Assembly: GCA_900291925.1 (NCBI GenBank)
Contig: UWYS01000029.1
Span: 415,856-479,855 of the forward strand
Origin: Thecaphora thlaspeos
Taxonomy: Eukaryota > Basidiomycota > Ustilaginomycetes > Urocystidales > Glomosporiaceae
DNA: 64,000 nt
Direction of reading: 5' to 3'
Shown: piece after piece, positions 57,141-64,000 of the stretch
Layout of the letters: each line of letters opens with the position of its first letter
How positions within the stretch are numbered: the first letter of the stretch is position 1
Notes under the pieces: model-generated
Told to the model about the DNA's origin: nothing
Seen by the model: the letters and a program-made list of their open reading frames with translations, nothing else
Database searches by the model: none
Program-made: the position numbers and the translations under genes

Positions 57141-57750
57141 CCTCGCGCAAATATCGGACGCACACGGTTTTCGGACGCGGGTCCTGGCGCAGGTGAGCTC
57201 ACCTCCGAGATGTTGTCCGACGACATGCTACTGCCCGAGTAGCAGCTACAAGCAATGTAATGCATTCGATCGATGCAGGGAGAGGCTGACTATGCTACAG
57301 TCTGGCTTGCATGGGACCTGCTACAGTGTGTGTGCTTTGGCGTGGTGGAGAAAGGCAGACTCCGTCCGTTCTTCATGCCGACGGACTAGCCTCGTCAAGC
57401 TGCATCTGCTCGAGAGCGGTCTTGACCGCCAACTGCTCCTTGCAGTCCGCCGTCGTTGGCTGTGATGGTTTGGCGTCGATCCGGATCGCCTCCGTGCGTG
57501 TTTGCTGTGTCTTCCTTGGCGCTTGCTTGGCCTTTGGTGCAGCCCTCGTCTTGCCCGCAGCCTTCTCGGCCTTGCGCTGCTGCTTCCGTTCCTCCTCCTC
57601 CTGCCTCTTCTGAAGGCCGTACATGGTAGAGCGAGAGGCGAGAGGTGGTGGTACGGAAGCATGATGGAAGGCCTCGTACGAGGGAGAGGTGAGCTCACCC
57701 GCGCCAGGACCCGGGTCCGAAAACCGTGTGCGTCCGATATTTGCGCGAGG
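57141..57750. mobile_element. 610-bp TA-flanked element with 65-bp terminal inverted repeats
   Basis: The first 65 bp (57141-57205) and the last 65 bp (57686-57750) are inverted copies with two mismatches, beginning CCTCGCGCAAATATCGG. Both ends are flanked directly by TA (57139-57140 and 57751-57752), the target duplication of Tc1/mariner/pogo-type elements. The inner end of the left TIR holds a perfect 14-nt palindrome (AGGTGAGCTCACCT). The interior carries only one short minus-strand ORF, so the element is non-autonomous. Its termini differ from those of the larger element at 58641, so it belongs to another family. Confidence 0.88.
57373..57624 (-). pseudogene. 83-residue charged ORF inside the 610-bp element
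   Basis: ATG to stop, reading MYGLQKRQEEEERKQQRKA and then a Lys/Ala/Pro-rich stretch ending DEASPSA. It has no transposase catalytic motif. Charged helical tails like this occur at the C-terminus of pogo/CENP-B-type transposases, so it may be the remnant of one after internal deletion. That is inference. Confidence 0.4.
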
Positions 57751-58640
57751 TACGTTATGTACTGTATTATTTGGACGCTAGTGTTACGCCTTGCGGGTTG
57801 CGGCCTCGGCTCCGAGCGCTGGGCTTGCTGCGGCGTTGGCGCCCCCCATCGACGCGCGACACTTAACCGTTCTTGCGCACAAGTTCCCTTTTCTTCTCCC
57901 CCGTCGATTGTACTTAGTATTCCAGCAATACCTTGGTGCTTGTATCGCATTCTGAGCCTCAAGCTTGTCTCCATCACCCCTCCTGGTACACCGACCTCAC
58001 CTTGCCTTCAGCCATCATCGCCCTGGTGGTTGCCAGACCCTGAGGACTTAACAGCTAGGCGAGTCGCGGCATATTTTGTTTCTGGATCTTGTCAACCATG
58101 TGCAATGAAGCTCCGCTCATGCGGCAGGCTGCGGCTGGGCACCAGCAGGGCTCGGTTTTCTCTCTCCTTTGCCTTCCTCATCTCAACCCTTCCGTGTCAG
58201 ATCTTCGCACCATGACACAGGTGCCACGCCGAGTCCTGACAAGGTGTTCCCCCATCTTCGTCGATTGGCCAATCAAGCTGTTTTCCTTATCGTCACATTG
58301 TCACAGTGGAGCGGGGTACGCTGCAGCACACTACCTCCAGCTGCAGAGTCGGGTCCAGCTCCCCCCACTGCGCACCCTGACCTTCTCTCGCAGCCTGCGT
58401 CGGAAGCATGGGCGTCGTGGGAACGTTTGAGGTCCCCTTCTCCGCTGCGCCCAGCCGTGCGTTGCAGACAGCATCGACCCATTGAGCGGACAAATGGCAG
58501 GCTCACTCCAAGTCCGTATGTACTAACTGTATGTGAGTGCTCGCACTCGGCTAGGGCTTTTGCTTCCCGAAGGATCTTTTGACGAGCTTTGTTTTCCTGC
58601 TCTTCTGTGAGATCGAGATCAACAAAATGCTACATATGTA
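57751..58640. other. Spacer between two mobile elements
   Basis: 890 bp with no gene I can support. Frames on both strands are short and lack domains. Confidence 0.45.
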
Positions 58641-58963
58641 CACTGTCTGCAAACCTCGATAGCCACTTGTCGCAACCAGTAACGTCATTCATGCATCAAA
58701 GCGAGCTTCATGCTCAGACGAGAAAGCGATATGCAATTTCCAGTCGAGCAATCTTTCTCGTGCGAGCTGTGTGTGCCCCTGAGAGTGCTGACATTGACTC
58801 GAATGCTGTCCGTTGACCTGCTTGTCGTCCATTGGATGACCCCTTGTATGGTAGCTACCACCTCCTCGCCATCCCCGCCCTCATACATACATATCTACAG
58901 CAAGCAATTCACAGACGTCGCCATACGTAACTGCTCCGCCTGACAACAGTTCTGCCCGACACG

Positions 58964-60420
58964 ATGCCTGTCGAGCGCCGACAGCCGCTGACAGTTGAGA
59001 CACGATGAGTCATTGTCCGTCTTGTTCTTGACGAGGGTTACTCCATTGCCAACGTTGCTTGTTTGCTCAGCCGCCAGCATTCTACAATCCGCTCGTTTTT
59101 GCGACACTACCATGCAACGGGCGAGGTGGAGCCAGAGCCTCGCGGCGGCGATCGCTACCATCGTTTGGACGAGCGACACCTGGAATTCCTAGCAGATTGA
59201 CTCGACCAGCATCCGAAATCGACGGTGGGAGCATTGCGACGCTTGCTGTGCGCTCGTTTTGAAGAGGACTTTGCAGATAAGCCGCCCGCCGATACGACCG
59301 TGTGTCGGGCACTCAATACTACACTCAAGTATCGCCTCAAAGTACTGCACGTTGGGCCTGCCGACTACAATTCCCCCAAGCGCATCGAGGAACAAGGACT
59401 ATGGTGCGCTCATTTCACGGCTGGCGGCACCCGGTGGAAGGACTGTGTCTTCATCGACGAGAGCGGCTTCAACTTACACACGACAAAGACTCACGGCTGC
59501 GCTGCCATGGGTGATAGTGCCGTTGACACTCATCCATCGTCAAGGGGGGGGGCAATATAACATTGGTTGCCGCATTGACCTCGGGCGATGTTGTCGCGCC
59601 TCGGGCGCACCGAGGAAGTTTCAATTCTGCTCGCTTTGTGTCCTGGCTTGACGACGAGCTGTTTCCAGCGCTGCCAGAGCCAAGGAAAATCATCCTCGAC
59701 AACGCCAAGATCCACCACTCGGTGCTTACAACGGAATGCTTCGAACGATACACTCACGATGGAGGCCACACAGTTGTATTTCTACCGCCGTACAGCCCGT
59801 ACTTGAATGCAATTGAATGGCTCTTCAGATACATGAAGCCACGCATGGCCCGCAAGAGCATCAGCGGCGCGGCGTCGCTCTTTGAGGCACTCACATCAAG
59901 CTTGCTCTCCGTCACGCCAGCTATTGCGTGCGGCTGGATCGACAACATGCAAGGAAATGCTGTCCGTGCGATCCAGCGAGAGCCGCTCAACCGCAGCTAT
60001 GCTCAGGGCGGCACCAAAGTCACCTGTGGCATGGCCGAAGGCGAGGACGATGGTTTCCGTGGCTGGGAAGCCGATGAAGCTGCCGCCAAAGCCTGCCGTC
60101 GCCCGCCCCGACCCGAACAACGGCGTTGGCGCCTTATAGTAGGCTTGCCGCCGCCGCCACCGCATCACCTGGCAATCGGGCTGGAGCAGCGACGCCTCTT
60201 GCCGCCGTACTCGCTGCCGGCGGATCAGCGCGAGCGCCGTAACGAGGCGCAACAAGCCCGCCGGCAGTGGCGACGGCAAGCACGGGCAGCCGCCAATTGG
60301 GAGAGCGAGATTCGCGCAGTCGCTTGCGATCGTGAGCGAGCTGACAAGGAGAATCTCGCCCTGGCTCAAGCTGAGACTCGCCGTCGTGCAGAGTGGCTTG
60401 CCCAGTACGGCGGCAGCCCT

Positions 60421-60468
<48 letters not shown>

Positions 60469-60579
60469 GCCGAAACCGCTCGTCGCCACGCGTCAATGCC
60501 GCCGCCGCAGCAGCAGCAGCAGCAGTGGGAGCTGCTTGGCAGTCAGGACAATCTCCTTGGCTGGGTTCCCCAGATCTAG
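58964..60579 (+). pseudogene. Broken DDE transposase (mariner/Tc1/IS630 type)
   Basis: The first ATG is at 58964. The same frame contains TGA at 59006 and TGA at 59198, and a frameshift at a run of nine G (59544-59552) moves the reading frame for the rest; eight G would keep it open. Upstream is a helix-turn-helix-like region (VRLVLDEGYSIANVACLLS). The DDE core has VFIDESGFNLH (first Asp), IILDNAKIHHS (second Asp) and FLPPYSPYLNAIEWLF (Glu). I count 38 residues between the second Asp and the Glu, more than the 34 of Tc1. The C-terminal 190 residues are unusual: basic, Arg/Ala/Glu-rich, with a GCG-encoded poly-Ala run (about 60419-60466) and a Gln run. It is a pseudogene unless the stops are sequencing errors. 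Confidence 0.88.
60419..60466 (+). repeat. (GCG)n microsatellite in the transposase tail
   Basis: About sixteen GCG triplets, coding for poly-Ala in the transposase frame. Confidence 0.9.
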
Positions 60580-60747
60580 TTGTTCCACATGTATCTACAG
60601 TACACATGCGCGCACACACAGCTTGCACGAGAAAGATTGCTCGACTGGAAATTGCATATCGCTTTTTTGTCTGAGCATGAAGCTCGCTTTGATGCATGAA
60701 TGACGTTACTGGTTGCGACAAGTGGCTATCAAGGATTGCAGACAGTG

Positions 60748-62697
60748 TAACAGATCGTTGAACCGCCGCTGTAGGTATTGCTTTGTGCGCTTTTGTAGAG
60801 TCGGACTGCGTCGTTCAGGCATCGATATGTGTGGAGAAGAGGATGGATTGATGCATAGCATAAACGAGGCATCAGGAAGAAGTCTTTATATACGTGAAGA
60901 ATCGGTTCGGGGACGAAGAAAAGGTGAAAAGTTTTGTGCAAAGTTTGGGGGACAATTCGAGCTGCGTAAGGATTCGAGACACGATTCGAGGGACTGTCTT
61001 GAGTGCGTCGGGCTGTGTCGGTCGTCGGTCCATATTCCAACAGTAGGGAGGAGAGAAGGATCGCGCAGCTGTTGGCATAAGCATTGCGATGCCTCTCGGT
61101 CGACCTGAGCTTCTCATGCGCACCCTGCGATACTCTGTAAGAGCAGAGGCTAGAACTCAGGACAGAAGTGCAGTCGAACGCTCTGCAACGACGGCGGTCG
61201 ACGGATACCGCGACGACAACAACGACAACTCGACGCCGCACAGCCAAGCAGCAACCGTTCGGCGGCAGGAGCGGAAGGACGGTGATCTTTTTTTATTGAA
61301 ATCCTGCGGCGCAAAAGCGACGCGGGTCGATGTGGACTGGTAGATAGGTTCATTTGCCCAGTAGTAGCAATTGACGCTCGTAGCCCTATCTGACGTTCGG
61401 AGTCGATTGAAAGCCGTGACAACTACGCAGGCACATCCGCAATGACAATCCATAGTGCACGACGTCGTCTCTAAGGATTTATCAAGGTAAGGTACGGCTC
61501 TAGCGTGTGGCGGGAAGGATGCAGAGACGTGACACTGTATGTAGAAACTTAACGATCGCAGCACATACATGTACGTACATAAGGATAGAGGACCTAAAAT
61601 TGGGCGGAAGCGTGAGGAAGTGTACTCGATGTTGGGGTGCCTCACCTCTAGAGAGTAATAAGAATAGGGCCTTTCGCGGCCGAATGTCGGAGGCGCCAGG
61701 AGCAGCGACTGCTTTCATGACCCCTCCGAGCGGTACTTGACCATAGCCAAAGCACTGCCCTAAGTACTAGGCTCTCGGCAGAATTCGGGTACTGAACGAT
61801 CAAGCGGTGCGGCTCTGTAGTGCGCTGAGCGAGTCTTAAGTTACTTGTATTTTATCTCTACCGGTGACCGCTGTCTGTCCCCTCCTCTTTCTTGTTTCCT
61901 ACGTACTGTAGTTGACAAAACAAAGTGGTCTCAACTTGGCGAGAGACTAACGGTGCATGCAAGCCGTGCGCCGCACGGTGATTTGGGTCCAAAGAGTTGC
62001 CAGGGTACACTATTGTACGTAACTACAGTACGTGTTAAGAAAGATTTGCCTCAGCCTGAAAAAAGCGCCAGCTCGTCATGAGACCATTGCGAGGTGTCAA
62101 CTCCTTGACTCCATAAATCCGCCATCAGCCGCGGGTGGCGGCTCCAAGCAGCCGGTAAACTGGCTTCATTACAGTACGTTGCAGTATGTACGCTACTCTT
62201 GTCCACTTGCGATCGTTTTGTCCATCCATCCAGGATAACGAGCGGTCAGGTTGAACCGGCTGGGAGAGTCGATACAAACGCCTGATTGGCACCACTCTTT
62301 CACATTCGTATGTACCGGAAGAATTCGCAGCAACCGTACCCAGAACACCTTGCTCGGCGGCCATCGCCGACGCCGATAGCGACTTCTCAAGCTCCGTCTC
62401 GTCCACCATCAAATCTCCCTCGGATGATAAAGTGTCGTCCTTGTCGATAACTAAGTTTTATATCTGAATTCCTTTCAGTTTAATTACACCTCATGCTTCG
62501 GAGAACACACACAAGAGTATGTACTACACAAGGATCCCGTCTGTTCGCAAGATCTGGCTGCCATGCCTACTCACAGGCGTGACAGAGATGGCCCGACTCA
62601 AGATCTGAAGACCTCGGCAGTGACCGCGAAGATATGCAAGCCGGCGGCGAACATCTGCGAAGCGATGGGACGTGCCCTCGAGTCCATTGACAAAACC
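60748..62697. other. AT-richer region without a confident gene
   Basis: About 1.95 kb whose base composition is lower in GC than the gene-bearing part. Two short coding-like stretches are seen. On the minus strand at about 62330-62457, between an AG and a GTACGG, the frame reads VIDKDDTLSSEGDL and then VDETELEKSLSASAMAAEQ. On the plus strand, 62563-62697 reads TSAVTAKICKPAANICEAM. The latter runs into the inverted-repeat arm at 62698. Both could be gene relics; neither is enough to call a gene. Confidence 0.35.
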
Positions 62698-62902
62698 AAA
62701 CCTTTAAACCTATACTTTATGCATTATCTTGAATGCAACTGTCAGAGGGTGTAATTGTATAGTGGATTATTGTACTGTCAGAGGGTCCAATCGTATAGTG
62801 GCTTATTATACTGTCTTAGGGTTTTTCGAGGTTGTAAATGCACTCTTCCCGTTTGACAGAGGTCCCCAGTTCGATTCTGGGTTGGACCCTTTGTTCTTTT
62901 TT
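62698..62902 (+). repeat. Left arm of a 205-bp perfect inverted repeat carrying tRNA-Pro
   Basis: Base for base the reverse complement of 63796-64000, with no mismatch seen. The arm contains two tandem 36-bp units resembling the 5' half of the tRNA, then the full tRNA and its T-run. The match reaches the last base of the window, so the arms may be longer. Confidence 0.93.
62783..62889 (+). tRNA. tRNA-Pro(AGG)-like gene with a 32-nt intron, left copy
   Basis: The acceptor stem GGGTCCA pairs fully with TGGACCC. The anticodon stem is CTGTC/GACAG, and the T-arm CCCAG-TTCGATT-CTGGG contains a good B box. The loop reads TT-AGG-G with the anticodon at 62818-62820. The intron is 62822-62853, at the canonical position between 37 and 38, and G37 fits proline tRNAs. 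The D-arm (GTAT/ATAC around AGTGG) is one base out of the usual register and its A box is imperfect, so this could be a tRNA-derived repeat rather than a working gene. A T8 run at 62897-62904 would terminate Pol III. Confidence 0.72.
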
Positions 62903-62905
62903 TTC

Positions 62906-63795
62906 TTCCGAATTTCATTCCACTGTCCACGAGGAGCTGGTTGCTTCCGGCCGGCCAGCTGCAACTCTCGGCCTGACATACCGGTCTCGGTGTGATCGCG
63001 CAAGAGTTCGGTGGTACACCGTCGCTACTTGGCATCGCTTCATTCTTTTGGAGTTCCGTGCGGTTGGAAGGCCATTGCAGCCAACGGTAGCAGGGCGAGA
63101 ATAAAGAAAAATCTCGCGAAAATCCTTACAAAATGCGTGCCGACAGCGATGCCCTTCCTGTCCGACTCGAACAAAAGCCCGATGCCACGACGAGGCATGG
63201 CCACCAAGAGGAGGCAAAGGCCGGAAGCCGCATCCTATGACTAGACAGAGATGCGACTCAAAGGTCGAACTGCTGTTTACCGCCTCGTCTAAGAAGAGAA
63301 AGCCACGAGTGCGACAAGCGCGTCAACACGTGAGGCAAGGTAGGGGAAGTGTTCACGAGAAAGCCCTGAGTCCTGTAACTACTCTCTTCGCACCCACGCT
63401 ACTTCACCCTTCCACATCGCCCTCCAATCGTACATACCGCCCGCGAGTATCGACGCTCGCGCAAGAACGGGTGAATGCATGCAGGACGAGCCCGGCTTTT
63501 CTCACGCGCGCCATGCACGATGACCCACAAAATGCCATCCAGCGCCAGACCAGAGTGCTCGACGCCGGACAACCTTGCACGGACCACGCTCGTCCGCATC
63601 CTCCGGGACGGTCAACTCGTACCGTGCACCGAAGGTCTTCATCTACCGTCAACCCGTGCCACGGGATGTCAGCGCTACGCGCACCTATTAAGGAAGCTGG
63701 ATGTGCCTCGCTATGTCATGGCAAGATGAACGTACTGTAAGGACATCTCGGACAGGTGATCGCCGGATGCTTGTCGGTGAGGACTTATCGAAAAG
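62906..63795. other. Spacer between the two inverted arms
   Basis: 890 bp separating the tRNA-bearing arms. Several overlapping frames up to 167 codons exist, but none shows a domain. Confidence 0.4.
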
Positions 63796-64000
63796 AAAAA
63801 AGAACAAAGGGTCCAACCCAGAATCGAACTGGGGACCTCTGTCAAACGGGAAGAGTGCATTTACAACCTCGAAAAACCCTAAGACAGTATAATAAGCCAC
63901 TATACGATTGGACCCTCTGACAGTACAATAATCCACTATACAATTACACCCTCTGACAGTTGCATTCAAGATAATGCATAAAGTATAGGTTTAAAGGTTT
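63796..64000 (-). repeat. Right arm of the 205-bp inverted repeat carrying tRNA-Pro
   Basis: Inverted identical copy of 62698-62902, truncated by the window end. Confidence 0.93.
63809..63915 (-). tRNA. tRNA-Pro(AGG)-like gene with a 32-nt intron, right copy
   Basis: Sequence-identical to the left copy and in the opposite orientation, so the two genes point toward each other across the spacer. The duplicated 5' half lies at 63916-63951, and a T6 run (63796-63801 on this strand) follows the gene. The same reservation about the D-arm applies. Confidence 0.72.

Larger units (their letters stand above)
58641..60747 (+). mobile_element. 2.1-kb mariner/Tc1-superfamily DNA transposon with 136-bp terminal inverted repeats
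   Basis: The left terminus 58641-58776 and right terminus 60612-60747 are inverted copies with about five mismatches and no gaps, starting CACTGTCTGCAA. Each end is flanked by TA (58639-58640 and 60748-60749), the superfamily's target-site duplication. The interior holds one transposase gene in the plus orientation, now broken. Close similarity of the termini implies a fairly recent insertion or continued mobilisation. Confidence 0.92.

Noticed and set aside
63237..63740. 167-codon plus-strand frame between the inverted arms
   Set aside because: It has no domain, overlaps frames of similar length on the other strand, and lies in repeat-rich DNA.

Overview
The window looks like nuclear DNA of a basidiomycete fungus, most likely of the smut lineage (Ustilaginomycotina). 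The evidence is GC-rich coding sequence, short spliceosomal introns (mostly 70-155 nt) that nearly always start GTGAGT/GTACGT/GTGCGT and end CAG/TAG, long disordered Ser/Ala/Pro-rich proteins, and single-copy eukaryotic housekeeping genes. Products and exon boundaries are read from the sequence by eye; family names come from recognised motifs and no database search was run.

Layout. 1-7 kb: the 5' part of a disordered protein running off the left edge, an intron-containing tRNA-Arg(TCT), an SDR oxidoreductase, and a minus-strand pair (single-pass membrane protein, then a tail-like ORF) separated by one in-frame TGA. 8-20 kb: a RING/TRAF-type zinc-finger protein divergent from a TMEM14-family protein, a second single-pass surface protein with a long cytoplasmic tail, and phosphatidylinositol 4-kinase PIK1. 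20-33 kb: the CDK9/Bur1 kinase (divergent from PIK1), a polytopic membrane protein of unknown family, a dithiol glutaredoxin, and a RING-LON protein. 33-36 kb is a 3.5-kb stretch without a convincing gene. 36-48 kb: ALG14, a WW-domain protein, the 14-exon cleavage/polyadenylation factor CFT1, and ribosomal protein RPS26 with an unusually long first intron. 50-57 kb: a very large disordered protein of unknown function and a METTL13/EEF1AKMT4-type methyltransferase that needs a 14-nt micro-exon.

The last 7 kb changes character: no intact host gene is evident and mobile DNA dominates. It holds a 610-bp TA-flanked element with 65-bp inverted termini, a 2.1-kb mariner/Tc1-like element with 136-bp inverted termini and a broken transposase, and a pair of identical inverted 205-bp arms, each with a tRNA-Pro(AGG)-like gene preceded by a diverged copy of its own 5' half. 

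Functional themes are generic: transcription and RNA 3' processing (BUR1, CFT1), translation (RPS26, tRNAs, a methyltransferase of a translation-factor-modifying family), Golgi phosphoinositide and ER glycosylation (PIK1, ALG14), ubiquitin-type RING proteins, and surface/membrane proteins. There is no operon or secondary-metabolite cluster. The best candidates for something undescribed are the in-frame TGA between the membrane protein and its tail-like ORF, the inverted tRNA-Pro arms, and the mariner-like element with unusual catalytic spacing.
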